The notes: generated by a model from the sequence alone, not told the origin. A DNA stretch of 64,000 bases from Bacteroidota bacterium (GCA_018267955.1 JAFDXL010000007.1:62001-126000); one strand, 5' to 3'. Numbered from the stretch's first letter, positions 26,268 through 35,544 are shown. Numbers and translations: made by a program.

Positions 26268-27059
26268 TCAGGTAGTTTGTCCGAAGCGGGCTTTGTAGAA
26301 CCAAAGCAGCATCAGCATATCTATCTTATCGGTATCAAACTGCGAGAGGTATAGAACTGCCTGCCTGGATTCTTTATTTGCATCATAATAAGTAAGGTTG
26401 ATAGTACCGGGGGACTGTCGCCCGCCGGGTTCGTATTCCCAGTCATAGAGGTCGGCCCATTTTATCTGCTGGCCGGGTATCTGCAGGTAGCCGTTTGTAA
26501 AAGAGATCAGCGGGTCTGCATCATTTTGTCGCGACCGTACTTTAGGGAACAGCCATATAAAGGCGAAAAAGACACCGGCAGGTATCATGTATAAAAGTGG
26601 GTTGTTGTTTTCTGTAGTTAGCCTGATAAAGAAAGTAATTGCTACCAGCGATGCCACACTGAGGATACCGATCATAACAACACTGACCCGCTTTTTGCCG
26701 ATATCTGTTTTGAGATCGTTATCCGTTAAAAAGCTATCCGGCTGATAGCCTGGCTTGTATATATCATCGAGCAGGGGATCTGATAAATTGATATCGAGGT
26801 TGCGGGTAAAGCCCATTTTATCGAGCACGGAATAAAGCGCGCCGGGATAGGGTGCCTTCTTCAAAAAATAGATAATGATAGACTTGCGAAAGAAAAATGC
26901 GCATAAAAAGGGTATTGCGATAAAGCTTTCGAGCAGGATGAACCTTACAGATGAGTCGTCCGTTGATTTTGTAACAATGGGTACTATCCCGGCCATGATC
27001 CCGATTAACAGAAATGCCTGGGTAAGCTCAATGAACTGGATGGTTTTTTTAGTTTTCAT
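26268..27059 (-). CDS. Four-TM membrane protein of unknown function
   Basis: 263 aa. Two helices at about residues 10-30 and 40-58, a soluble stretch (GFTRNLDINLSDPLLDDIYK), two more helices at about 125-147 and 156-172, then a C-terminal soluble domain of about 90 residues (SFTNGYLQIPGQQIKWADLY, DWEYEPGG), the layout of small PH-like membrane proteins. The family is not recognised. Leftward, flanked by repeats. Confidence 0.6.
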   Translation of the reverse strand: MKTKKTIQFIELTQAFLLIGIMAGIVPIVTKSTDDSSVRFILLESFIAIPFLCAFFFRKSIIIYFLKKAPYPGALYSVLDKMGFTRNLDINLSDPLLDDIYKPGYQPDSFLTDNDLKTDIGKKRVSVVMIGILSVASLVAITFFIRLTTENNNPLLYMIPAGVFFAFIWLFPKVRSRQNDADPLISFTNGYLQIPGQQIKWADLYDWEYEPGGRQSPGTINLTYYDANKESRQAVLYLSQFDTDKIDMLMLLWFYKARFGQTT

Positions 27060-27132
27060 ATTTCAGCAGGAGGTTGACAATATGCAATTTAGCATATTAA
27101 CCTATTACCCTATTGCCTTATTCGCCAGTTGA

Positions 27133-27438
27133 TTAGCTGCCGGCTAAGGGAGTGCCGAAGAGCCCTACGGCGAGCTCGGCCCAGATGACGAACAGGGCTA
27201 AGAGCATAACGCCGGCGAAGAGGAGGCGCTTGCCTTTGTTGGTTACCCTGCGCATTACGAATTCTACCGCGAGGCTGGTGCCATAGAGCAGGGCGCCTGC
27301 TACCAGGTAATCGAAGACGGTCCACCTGACCTCGTTTGTAAACTGTGAGGCAATGAGGGGTGTCAGCAATAGGGCTGTTGCTATCGAAAGGATGGCGACG
27401 ATCCTGGTGTTATTTGCAGGTTTTGAGACGGCGTTCAT
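27133..27438 (-). CDS. Small three-TM membrane protein
   Basis: 101 aa from ATG at 27438 (MNAVSKPANNTRIVAILSIA). Three hydrophobic segments: about residues 13-34, 40-60 and 75-96. The last carries an acidic residue (VIWAELAVGLFG), a feature I associate with small uncharacterised Bacteroidota membrane proteins. Family unknown. The next gene leftward starts 73 bp away. Confidence 0.55.
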   Translation of the reverse strand: MNAVSKPANNTRIVAILSIATALLLTPLIASQFTNEVRWTVFDYLVAGALLYGTSLAVEFVMRRVTNKGKRLLFAGVMLLALFVIWAELAVGLFGTPLAGS

Positions 27439-27690
27439 AAGAGATAATTCAAAATTCAAAAGTAAAAATTCAAAAATCGAGCCAGATTTAGTTTAATTCA
27501 AAAGTGAAAATTCAAAAGCCAAAAGTGGGTTCCCACATGGTCGTAGGTTTGCTATCGCAATAGTAGATTGCGGGTCCGGGCCCGCAATGACATGAAGGAA
27601 ATACTAAAAGCTAATTTCTAAATTCTAAAACCCTTTAATAATTACAAATTCCTAATTCCTAATTCCCAATAACCCAATTCCCCCTCTCCC
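27439..27690. repeat. Intergenic repeat array, copy B of the 86-bp inverted pair
   Basis: 27546-27631 is the reverse complement of 20611-20696 (83/86 equal). To its left are 'aattcaaaa.tcaaaagccaaaagtggg' units (about 27440-27530), a shorter copy of which lies at 18084-18112. To its right 'aattcctaattccc' units extend to about 27675, within which the similarity to copy A continues. Confidence 0.85.
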
Positions 27691-27728
27691 CGATATAGCG
27701 TACCTTTGCGGCCTGTTTTACCTTTTAT

Positions 27729-29261
27729 ATGACGGAGCAAACAAGCGTGCAGCAGGCGGGGCCATTGACGAAGCACCCGATAACGGAGCATTTTACGGAA
27801 TGGGCACATAATGTGGATGGAAAGAGATTCCTGGAGCAGCTGGCGAGGCATGCCTACCGTGTATGCAACTATGATGCGGTGGCGGATAACTATGATGCAT
27901 TCTACAAACATTTTGGCCAGCGGGGCACGATACATTTTGCGGTAAAGGCGAGTGCCGAACCTGATATACTGAAGACCCTGATAGCGAGGGATTCGGGCTT
28001 TGAGATAGCTACCTATAGCGAACTGCGCCTGCTGATAGAATGCGGACTGCCTAAAAGCAAGATAGGAACGAAAGTGAACTTTGGCCAGACGCAAAAAGAG
28101 CGGTCGGACATCAGGAAAGCCCTGCGCGACGGGCTGCGCAATTTTGCTACAGATAATATTCACGATATCCGCATCATCACCGAAGTGGCGGGGCAATTGC
28201 AGATAGATAAAAAAGAGATCAGGCTGCAGATAAGGCTGTTCAATGCCGAGGGTAGCAGCTCGGGCGAGGGCTATAGCCAGTCGTTCAACAAACGCTATGG
28301 TGTAGATAACGAGCAGGCGATGCAACTGGCAGAGAGCATTCGCGCTACAGGCATGACGGTGGCAGGGTTCACCTTTCACCCCGGCAGCGGATCGGAAGAA
28401 GCAGGTATGTGGGATTATGGCATACGCAATGCAGCCATCCTCACCCGCAGGATGAAAGAAGAGCTGGGCATCACCGTAACCGAGCTAAACCTGAGCGGCG
28501 GTTTTGCTCCATCGGAACCAATAGAATACTACAGCGCGCATATACTGCCGTTGATAGATAAAATATACAGAGAGGCAGGCGCAGAGCTGCCCAAGAGCAT
28601 CGACACAGAACCGGGCAGGTGGCTGGTAGCCAATGCAGAGGCGCTGATAGGCAAGGTATCGAACATAAAAATAAACCGTGATGGTACCCGCATCGTCACC
28701 ATGACGACGGGTGTATCTGAGAACGGTACGCTTACAGACCTAGGGCTGGATTTTGACTTCTTCATACTGGAGAATGGCAGGGCAAGAAAGCTGGAGAAAC
28801 GCAAAGAGATAAGAGGCAACCTGCATGGCCGTGCCTGTGCCGACTTTGACGTGATTGCAGAGAATACGCCTGTGCCGGCAGAGTTGCACCCCGATAACCC
28901 GATAGCTGATGATGTGTTTGTGGTGATACATGGCGCAGGGGCTTATTCGCACTACATGGAGCGTAATTTCTGGTGTGGCATTACCCCGCCAATGAAGATG
29001 AACTACGAGGATTTTAAGAAAGGCATCACTTCTGAGGTCAATTACCAGCGTGCATTGGTGAACTCGTACGCAGAGCGATCGGGCCTGCCGCTGAAAAATG
29101 CCATGACCTTTATAACACAAACCACCGACCGGAAGCTGGGCGAAATAAAGGGCTCTGAAATAGCCAAGATACTGGAAAACCCGGAACTGCTGAACAAACT
29201 GGGACTGCATATGCTGAGCAGCGTGGCGGAGTTTGTGGAGCAACATTCGAATAAGGGATAA
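27729..29261 (+). CDS. Fold-type III PLP-dependent decarboxylase-like enzyme
   Basis: 510 aa. An alanine-racemase-like barrel with the PLP lysine in HFAVKAS (about residue 73), the phosphate-binding HPGSGSE segment, EPGRWLVANAEALIG, and a C-terminal substrate-site Cys region HGRACADFD (about residue 368). This matches ornithine/arginine/diaminopimelate decarboxylases of fold type III. The N-terminal ~40 residues and the C-terminal ~90 are longer than in ornithine decarboxylase, so the substrate is open. A TACCTTTG -7 element at 27701-27708 precedes the ATG by 20 bp. Confidence 0.82.
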   Translation: MTEQTSVQQAGPLTKHPITEHFTEWAHNVDGKRFLEQLARHAYRVCNYDAVADNYDAFYKHFGQRGTIHFAVKASAEPDILKTLIARDSGFEIATYSELRLLIECGLPKSKIGTKVNFGQTQKERSDIRKALRDGLRNFATDNIHDIRIITEVAGQLQIDKKEIRLQIRLFNAEGSSSGEGYSQSFNKRYGVDNEQAMQLAESIRATGMTVAGFTFHPGSGSEEAGMWDYGIRNAAILTRRMKEELGITVTELNLSGGFAPSEPIEYYSAHILPLIDKIYREAGAELPKSIDTEPGRWLVANAEALIGKVSNIKINRDGTRIVTMTTGVSENGTLTDLGLDFDFFILENGRARKLEKRKEIRGNLHGRACADFDVIAENTPVPAELHPDNPIADDVFVVIHGAGAYSHYMERNFWCGITPPMKMNYEDFKKGITSEVNYQRALVNSYAERSGLPLKNAMTFITQTTDRKLGEIKGSEIAKILENPELLNKLGLHMLSSVAEFVEQHSNKG

Positions 29262-29369
29262 AGAGGTCGGCTTTATGTCAAAGATCAGGACGTAATATGA
29301 CGGTTGTCATTTATATGTGTGGTCTTAATGGGTATTTTGAGGAGTTAAAAGCATAGGAATACCCAATCT

Positions 29370-30221
29370 ATGAAGAAGCAAGCCATTATTTTCACAACAG
29401 CCTATTTAATATTCGGCACGGCATGGATCTATTACAGTGATCGCCTGCTGAACGTTTTTCCGCCTGACCTGCGATCGCAGATGCAGCTGGCGAAAGGATT
29501 ATTTTTTGTTTTCGTTACAGGGGTGATGCTATACTTGATGCTCAAATATTTTTATACAGAGCAGAAGAAACGTATTGTGCAGCTTGAGGCTAATAAAGCC
29601 GAGCTGGCGGAATCGGCACGGAGATATGAGCTGCTGTTTACAAAATCACCCTTGCCTAAAATGATCTTTGACACCACAACGCTGCGTTTCCTGGATGTGA
29701 ACCGGCAGGCAGTGCGGCATTATGGATATTCGAGAGAGCAGTTTTTACAGATGACGGTTAAGGACATCCGACCGGAGGAAGACAGGAGTAAGCTGTTTGA
29801 GATATTGAAGAACAGAAAATACCAGGTGGGCTATAAAGGGAATACACGCCATGTGAAGGCTGATGGTGAGATCATCTATGCAGATGTGGTAAGCCATTCG
29901 ATAGACTACAACGGGCAGCCGGCGAGGGTGGTAAGCGCTACAGATGTAACGGAGCGAGTAAAATATATAGAAGCCATAGAAAAGCAGAACCAACAGTTGC
30001 GTGATATTTCATGGACACAATCGCACGTGGTACGGGCACCACTGGCAAGCCTGATGGGGCTTGTGAAACTGATGCTCCACAAGGATATGAGCGAAGAGGA
30101 AAAAGAGATCGTTCAAAAAGGCATTTTAGAGTCTGCCGAGAAGCTCGATAATATCATCAAAAGCATCGTTAAAGATGCAGATGGCGGTGTATCTGTTATT
30201 TCCGGTACCAATGTAGCTTAA
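29370..30221 (+). CDS. Membrane PAS-HisKA protein lacking the ATPase domain
   Basis: 283 aa. Two TM helices (about 7-24 and 40-60), a coiled linker, one PAS domain (about 85-200: FTKSPLPKMIFDTTTLRFLD, YGYSREQFLQM) and a HisKA dimerisation helix pair with the phospho-acceptor in WTQSHVVRAPLASLMGLV (about residue 219). The protein stops after the second HisKA helix: no N, G1 or G2 box of an HATPase domain follows, and none is found in other frames of the 147 bp before the next gene. It may be a phosphotransfer partner or dominant modulator of another kinase. Confidence 0.8.
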   Translation: MKKQAIIFTTAYLIFGTAWIYYSDRLLNVFPPDLRSQMQLAKGLFFVFVTGVMLYLMLKYFYTEQKKRIVQLEANKAELAESARRYELLFTKSPLPKMIFDTTTLRFLDVNRQAVRHYGYSREQFLQMTVKDIRPEEDRSKLFEILKNRKYQVGYKGNTRHVKADGEIIYADVVSHSIDYNGQPARVVSATDVTERVKYIEAIEKQNQQLRDISWTQSHVVRAPLASLMGLVKLMLHKDMSEEEKEIVQKGILESAEKLDNIIKSIVKDADGGVSVISGTNVA

Positions 30222-30368
30222 CAATTATTTCTTCCTGCCGCGAGGACAAAGGCATACTTTTTTATTGTGTTTTTGTTTATATTCATACAGTTAAAGGGTG
30301 CGTAACAAATTATTAATTCGCATCTATTGTATTTTATTTAATAACTTCGCGCAAAATTTTTAAGAGCT

Positions 30369-31421
30369 ATGAATTGGAACCCGGTTGGAATGATGGAAGA
30401 ACTGACTTCTACAACACAAAAATTGGCAAACGGGTACGAAACCCTGCAAAGCATTGAGGATGTGCAAGTAGCCACTACACCTAAAGAACTGGTATGGCAA
30501 AGCGACTATGTAAAGATGTATCATTACAAGCGTGATACACCGCCTAAATGCACAACGCCGGTACTGATATCGTTCGCGATGCTGAACCGCCACGATGTGC
30601 TGGACCTGCAGCCAGACCGCAGCCTGGTGAAGAAACTGCTGGACGAAGGCCTTGATATTTACATCATGGACTGGGGATATCCTACCAAGGCAGACCGCTA
30701 TGTAACAATGGAAGATTACATTGACGGTTTTATGAACGACGCTGTAGATTTTGTTCGTAAAAGCAATAAGGTAGATAAGATACACAAGATGGGCATTTGC
30801 CAGGGTGGTACTTTTTCTATGATCTATGCCAGCCTGTATCCTGAAAAGCTGAAATCGCTGACTACTTATGTTGCTCCCTATGACTTCAGCACCAATAGCT
30901 GTATGCTGTATCAATGGACAAAATTCATTGATGTGGACGCGATGGTAGATAGCGTGGGTACCATACCGGGTGAGATGATCGATAGTGCGTTTGGTTACCT
31001 GAAGCCGAGTATGAACATCAGCAAATACCTTGGGGTAATAGATAGCCTGGAAGATAAAGACAAGCTGGAAAACTTCCTGCGTATGGAAAAGTGGAAGGGC
31101 GACCTGCCATCTATACCGGGCGAAATGTATCGTAAGTATATCAAAGACCTGTTTCGCGATAACAAGCTGATAAAAGGTGAGATGACGCTGGGTGGCCGCA
31201 AGATAGACCTGAAGAATATGACTGTGCCTTTCCTGAATGTATATGCTACGGATGATAATATCATTCCTAACGAAAGTACATTGCCTGTAATGGAAGCAAT
31301 CGGTTCTAAGGATACCAAAACATATCCTTTCCCCGGTGGACATATTGGTGTGTTTGTAGGTGGCAAGAGCCAGAAAGAATTAGCGCCTGCTGTTGCCAAA
31401 TGGGTGATCGAGCGTTGTTAG
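30369..31421 (+). CDS. phaC: Class III poly(3-hydroxyalkanoate) synthase subunit PhaC
   Basis: 350 aa, the short class III length. The lipase-like box is GICQGG with the nucleophile Cys144; the other triad residues appear to be Asp near 295 (YATDDNIIP) and His near 324 (GGHIGVFVG), closely spaced as in the characterised class III enzyme. Family stretches IMDWGYPTKADRYVTMEDYI and LTTYVAPYDF are present. It polymerises hydroxyacyl-CoA into storage granules. Class III synthases need a PhaE subunit, which is not encoded in this window; the next rightward gene is an alpha/beta hydrolase. Confidence 0.88.
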   Translation: MNWNPVGMMEELTSTTQKLANGYETLQSIEDVQVATTPKELVWQSDYVKMYHYKRDTPPKCTTPVLISFAMLNRHDVLDLQPDRSLVKKLLDEGLDIYIMDWGYPTKADRYVTMEDYIDGFMNDAVDFVRKSNKVDKIHKMGICQGGTFSMIYASLYPEKLKSLTTYVAPYDFSTNSCMLYQWTKFIDVDAMVDSVGTIPGEMIDSAFGYLKPSMNISKYLGVIDSLEDKDKLENFLRMEKWKGDLPSIPGEMYRKYIKDLFRDNKLIKGEMTLGGRKIDLKNMTVPFLNVYATDDNIIPNESTLPVMEAIGSKDTKTYPFPGGHIGVFVGGKSQKELAPAVAKWVIERC

Positions 31422-31424
31422 TTA

Positions 31425-31456
31425 GTTGACTGGTTGATTAGTTGACTGGTTGATTA
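31425..31456 (+). repeat. Perfect 16-bp tandem duplication
   Basis: GTTGACTGGTTGATTA occurs twice in direct succession just after the phaC stop. Similar 'ttgattagttgattgg' text is in the gap at 26000-26035. Confidence 0.8.
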
Positions 31457-31504
31457 GTTAATAAGATGATAGGTTAATAGTGTATCAATTATCTTAGTTT
31501 ATAG

Positions 31505-31533
31505 AAAAGGCTTCGCAATCGCGAAGCCTTTTT
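31505..31533 (+). terminator. Intrinsic terminator after phaC
   Basis: A 12-bp perfect stem AAAAGGCTTCGC / GCGAAGCCTTTT with AATC loop, ending in TTTTT. It lies 84 bp after phaC and about 30 bp before the next start codon. Confidence 0.9.
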
Positions 31534-31562
31534 GTTAGTTTTGCAGGATATTTTTCTGATCG

Positions 31563-32423
31563 TTGGTACACAACTTAGGCGGGCAATACGATATTCATTA
31601 TATAACTCTGGCCAATAATTGCAGGGTTGCATATATAGATGAAGGAAGCGGTGACCAGGTGCTATTCTTCATACACGGATTGGCAACATACGGGCTCAGC
31701 TGGCATTACCAGGTAGAAGGCTTAAAGCATAAATATCGCTGCATAGCTATAGACCTGCCAGGCAACGGGCATAGCGATCGTGGTAATTATCCTTATGGTA
31801 TCAATTTCTTTAGCGGATGCGTGTATGATATGATACAACGCATGGGGCTGAAACGTGTCACCATAGTAGGGCATAGCATGGGCGGGCAGATAGCTATTAA
31901 CCTTGTGGCCCATGAGCCTGCCGTTGCGGAGAAACTAATATTATGCGCACCCGCGGGTTTTGAAAGATTCAATGGTATGGAGCGCTCTATATACCAGGGA
32001 ACTGTTAGCTTTCTGGATATGTTCTCATCAGACGAGAATAGCCTGCGCAAAGTAATACGCAGCAGCTTTTACAGGTACCCGGAGCAGACAGATGCCATGA
32101 TCCATGATCTGATAGACATTATGCATCGCCATCCCAGCCGGGAGTACCACAGTATGATAGAAGCCTGCATCAATGGAATGCTCCATGAGCCTGTGTTTGA
32201 TATGCTGCATCAAATACAGCAACCTACCTTAGTAATGTTTGGTGAGCGTGATGCGCTTATCCCGAACCGATTGATCCATCCTTATAATACCAAACAGGTT
32301 GCCGAAACAGGCACTAAGGAAATACCTGATGCAGTGCTGCGTATGGTGCCGCAATGCGGGCACTTCCTGCAAATGGAAAAACCCGGTGTGGTAAATCCGT
32401 ACATTATGGACTTTGTGGGCTGA
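31563..32423 (+). CDS. Alpha/beta hydrolase
   Basis: 286 aa. The oxyanion and nucleophile sequences are FFIHGLATYGLSWHYQ and GHSMGGQIAINL (Ser near residue 105), with the acid in FGERDALIPN (about 230) and the His in CGHFLQMEKP (about 265), a complete triad. An in-frame TGA at 31557-31559 and no ATG before the catalytic core leave TTG at 31563 as the best start. Substrate unknown; its place after phaC is compatible with, but does not show, a role in polyester metabolism. Its stop abuts the stop of the PPK2 gene. Confidence 0.82.
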   Translation: MVHNLGGQYDIHYITLANNCRVAYIDEGSGDQVLFFIHGLATYGLSWHYQVEGLKHKYRCIAIDLPGNGHSDRGNYPYGINFFSGCVYDMIQRMGLKRVTIVGHSMGGQIAINLVAHEPAVAEKLILCAPAGFERFNGMERSIYQGTVSFLDMFSSDENSLRKVIRSSFYRYPEQTDAMIHDLIDIMHRHPSREYHSMIEACINGMLHEPVFDMLHQIQQPTLVMFGERDALIPNRLIHPYNTKQVAETGTKEIPDAVLRMVPQCGHFLQMEKPGVVNPYIMDFVG

Positions 32424-33170
32424 TTATTTTTTAAGCCCGGGGTACTTCATCTTTAAGCTTTGTAGTTTATCCAGCAGGATGCGGGCTACCAGGTAAGATT
32501 TATACCAGTTCTGATCGGTAGGAACAATATGCCATTCAGGTTTGTTGCAATAGCTGATGGCCTCGTCGTAATATTTTACATAAGTATCCCACAGGTCTGA
32601 CTCGCTGAGATCTTTAGCATTATACTTCCACATTTTTTCGGGCTTGCTCAGGCGCTCCTTCAAACGTTTTTGCTGCTCCTCCTGTGATACATGCAGGTAT
32701 ATTTTGATGATCTCTGTAGCATTGTTTTCCTGCAGCAGGCGTTCAAAGTCATTGATCGCATCCATACGCTTTTTAGCCGTCTTGTCGTCTATCATACGGT
32801 GTACCCGCGTTACAAGCACATCTTCGTAATGAGAGCGATTAAACACCTGGATCATGCCGCAAGCCGGCGCATGCTGATGTATGCGCCAAAGGAAATCGTG
32901 AGAGAGTTCCTCCGGTGTTGGTTCTTTAAATGAGGTTACCTGCACACCCTGCGGATTCATGCTGGTGAATACATCACGTATCAGGCCATCCTTGCCCGCG
33001 GCATCCATTCCCTGCAGCACTATCAGTATAGAGTGCTTGCGCTCTGCGTATAACAAGTTTTGCAGCTCATCCAGCTTAGTAAGCATTTGCTGCAGTTTGT
33101 GTTTCGTAGTGTCTTTGTCCCAGCCTTTAGGAGCACGGGTACTGATCTTGCTGAGTTTTACGGATGCCAT
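32424..33170 (-). CDS. Polyphosphate kinase 2 family protein
   Basis: 248 aa from ATG at 33170 (MASVKLSKISTRAPKGW). Walker A is GMDAAGKDG (about residue 56), the lid-region phrase FNRSHYEDVLV follows, and PEWHIVPTDQNWYKSYLVARIL closes the kinase fold. PPK2 enzymes transfer phosphate between polyphosphate and nucleotides; the short single-domain length agrees with class I or III, and the substrate cannot be told. It is preceded 8 bp upstream by the stop of the caspase-like gene, so the two probably form a leftward operon. Confidence 0.9.
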   Translation of the reverse strand: MASVKLSKISTRAPKGWDKDTTKHKLQQMLTKLDELQNLLYAERKHSILIVLQGMDAAGKDGLIRDVFTSMNPQGVQVTSFKEPTPEELSHDFLWRIHQHAPACGMIQVFNRSHYEDVLVTRVHRMIDDKTAKKRMDAINDFERLLQENNATEIIKIYLHVSQEEQQKRLKERLSKPEKMWKYNAKDLSESDLWDTYVKYYDEAISYCNKPEWHIVPTDQNWYKSYLVARILLDKLQSLKMKYPGLKK

Positions 33171-33178
33171 AATCAATA

Positions 33179-35437
33179 TTATTCTTCGTCTATACTATTG
33201 AGCATTTTGCGGTATGCCTTAATAAAGATAGCACCTAAGTTTTTATGCGGCGGTATATAATCAGAGAACATTTCTTTTTCGGTAGCACGGCCTTTGGCGC
33301 TAAAATAGGCATCCAGGCCACGCCATGTTTGTATCCAGTCTATATCCTTACCTGCCAGCAGCTGATCTTCTATGCTTTTAATAATAGGCTCATTGACATT
33401 GCGGGAACCTACCTGCTTGGATGATATGATATGTGCATCAGGGGCACGATCGAGCACCTTACCCAGGTTGTGATAACCACCGCATGAGCCCAGCATTACA
33501 ATACGGTTTTCGCGAGCCAGGTTATCTATCGTTAATGGCAGGTGATAGCTATGGCCACGGTGTATAATAACCGTTGGGTGGATGTTATTATCTGTTAGGT
33601 ATTTCGCCAGTTCTTTCTGTGCTTCTTCATCGCCCGGCTCTGGTACCGGCAGGTTGGCAAATATCGTGATATGCTTATCTGTAGTAGAGGTGATGGTAGT
33701 CCAGTATTTATTGGTAGTGGTGATCTTCCATTTGCCATCTCGGAAATTGCCCAGGAAGCTGGCATAAGAAGTCTTACCATCCTCATCTCCATAGAAGAAA
33801 GCCTGCTCGTAAATGATACCTGAATCGTTCTGCAGGTTTTTATTCAGTACCAGGTTTATCGGCGACAGGTTCAGCTTCTCTGATTCTTCTGCCACTACAT
33901 TATGGTTGCTATCTACAGATTTAGAACCTTCGAACAAGGTAGCCAGTAAACCATATACGATCACACCTTTTTTGCTGCGTGCTTTGTATGCCGCTTCGTA
34001 ATTGTCCTTCACCTGTTTTTCGAGGAAAGCAGCAAGGTCTGGGTCTTTGATGCTGCCAAAGGCATCAGCCACATCTACTGCGTCTTCCAGGTCATCGTCT
34101 TTGCCCTTTTCAAGGCCGGCAATGAAATCGCGCATCAGGCTTCCTTTATGTTCTGCATCCATAGTAGATAAGAACTCCGGCAGCGTACCATAACCCGCAC
34201 ACATGCGGATAAAAGTGCGGAACTTATCGCGATGTACTTTATCCAGTAATTCGTTACCCGTCATTGGCTTCATGCGTTCCATCATACGCTTGAATGTGCC
34301 CAGGAAGCTGCTGGTGTATATTTCGTCCTGCCCATATACCATAATGAAATAAAGGGCAGGCGCATCGAAGCTATCAATGCTGCGAAAACGAACCGCATCT
34401 TTTTCTTCGTGCAGGTCGTTCATGTCGCGTACATACTTCAACCCGCGGTATTGCAGTTCATCTGTATATGTGCTGCCGCCAATAGCTACATTCTCTACCT
34501 TCAGTCTTACCAAATTCTGGTAGAAAAGATCCTGGTGCGATGTGATATAATCTACCTGCTGTATAGTAAGGCGTTTTGCATAAATATCATTAATGAAAGG
34601 CATAGCCTTCAGTGGAGATTTCGACTCCTGGGATATGCGTACAATGGCCTGTACCAGCGGATCTTTGCTGCGTTTTACAGCGCCACTGAGTACATAATTG
34701 GTAGAGGAGGCATAATTGAATAATTCGCTTGGCACTACCTTGGCAGCGGCGGCAATGATATCGTCGGCATAAGGGTCGTTGGCATATTCAGCCAGGCGTT
34801 TGATCAAGATCTCCGGCTCGCGTTTACCCATTTCCGTATAAATAAATATACGCTCGGCAGATTGTGCATCGTACAATTGCTTTACGTTTTCCAGCGTCTG
34901 GAAGCTGATATGATCGTGTATATAGCCTGTAGCTTCTCCTTTGCTGCGTGCTACAATCAGATCGTGCAGGTTGGATACCCGTTTGCGGTAAAAGCCCGGG
35001 TCGGGTTTTACATCCTGGTTAAAGTCGATCAGCAATTGGTTGATGGCCTGCAGGCAACGTATCTTCTCCCTGCTTTCTATATAGGTATCGCCACCGCTGC
35101 CATCTACAGGCATGTTCTCTATCATGATCTGCATATGGTCTATCTCCTGGAAGATAGCATGGCCCAAAGACTTGTTTGTGGTGGAGTCTTCTGAATAGTA
35201 CAGTTCTTTATTGCGGGCAACGCCATCTGTAATATCTGCACGGTTCTGCTCGCGGTCTATCTTATCATGCCACAACCTGCGATTGAGCGGTATTGGCTGT
35301 ACCAGTGTATCTATATCATAGATAGTCACTTCCTTAACAACTTCTTTCTTCTTTCTACGCTGTGCTTCCGCTGTGCCGGGCAATATACATGTTGCGATGA
35401 ACAATGTTGCCAGGCCAATAGATAGTACTTTCTTCAT
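33179..35437 (-). CDS. Large secreted protein with caspase-like (clan CD) C-terminal segment
   Basis: 752 aa with a signal peptide (MKKVLSIGLATLFIATCILP to AEA/Q). Residues about 30-570 are mostly helical and unrecognised. The C-terminal ~180 residues contain VIIHRGHSYH (His629 in R-G-H) and IVMLGSCGGYH (Cys652), each after a hydrophobic strand, followed by DAHIISSKQVGSRNVNEPI. A His after a strand and a Cys in a hydrophobic-x-S-C-G-G strand 23 residues later is the dyad layout of clan CD cysteine peptidases (caspase, separase, gingipain). The protease role is inference. It is upstream of PPK2 with an 8-bp gap. Confidence 0.6.
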   Translation of the reverse strand: MKKVLSIGLATLFIATCILPGTAEAQRRKKKEVVKEVTIYDIDTLVQPIPLNRRLWHDKIDREQNRADITDGVARNKELYYSEDSTTNKSLGHAIFQEIDHMQIMIENMPVDGSGGDTYIESREKIRCLQAINQLLIDFNQDVKPDPGFYRKRVSNLHDLIVARSKGEATGYIHDHISFQTLENVKQLYDAQSAERIFIYTEMGKREPEILIKRLAEYANDPYADDIIAAAAKVVPSELFNYASSTNYVLSGAVKRSKDPLVQAIVRISQESKSPLKAMPFINDIYAKRLTIQQVDYITSHQDLFYQNLVRLKVENVAIGGSTYTDELQYRGLKYVRDMNDLHEEKDAVRFRSIDSFDAPALYFIMVYGQDEIYTSSFLGTFKRMMERMKPMTGNELLDKVHRDKFRTFIRMCAGYGTLPEFLSTMDAEHKGSLMRDFIAGLEKGKDDDLEDAVDVADAFGSIKDPDLAAFLEKQVKDNYEAAYKARSKKGVIVYGLLATLFEGSKSVDSNHNVVAEESEKLNLSPINLVLNKNLQNDSGIIYEQAFFYGDEDGKTSYASFLGNFRDGKWKITTTNKYWTTITSTTDKHITIFANLPVPEPGDEEAQKELAKYLTDNNIHPTVIIHRGHSYHLPLTIDNLARENRIVMLGSCGGYHNLGKVLDRAPDAHIISSKQVGSRNVNEPIIKSIEDQLLAGKDIDWIQTWRGLDAYFSAKGRATEKEMFSDYIPPHKNLGAIFIKAYRKMLNSIDEE

Positions 35438-35485
35438 TCAAATAATATTATGCAATGGGCTAAAGCCGAAACTACAAAAATAAGG

Positions 35486-35525
35486 AAAGCCGCCATGTTA
35501 AGGTTAGCATAAACATGGCGGCTTT
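35486..35525 (-). terminator. Hairpin terminator downstream of glyA
   Basis: A 14-bp perfect stem, AAAGCCGCCATGTT with AACATGGCGGCTTT, around a 12-nt loop, located 20 bp after the glyA stop on the leftward strand with a T-rich trail. Confidence 0.8.
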
Positions 35526-35544
35526 AAAGATTGTTGTTATATGA

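Noticed and set aside
20611-27631. Composite transposon bounded by the 86-bp inverted pair
   Set aside because: No transposase or integrase in between, no target duplication seen, and a third copy lies inside; the repeats look like dispersed intergenic elements.
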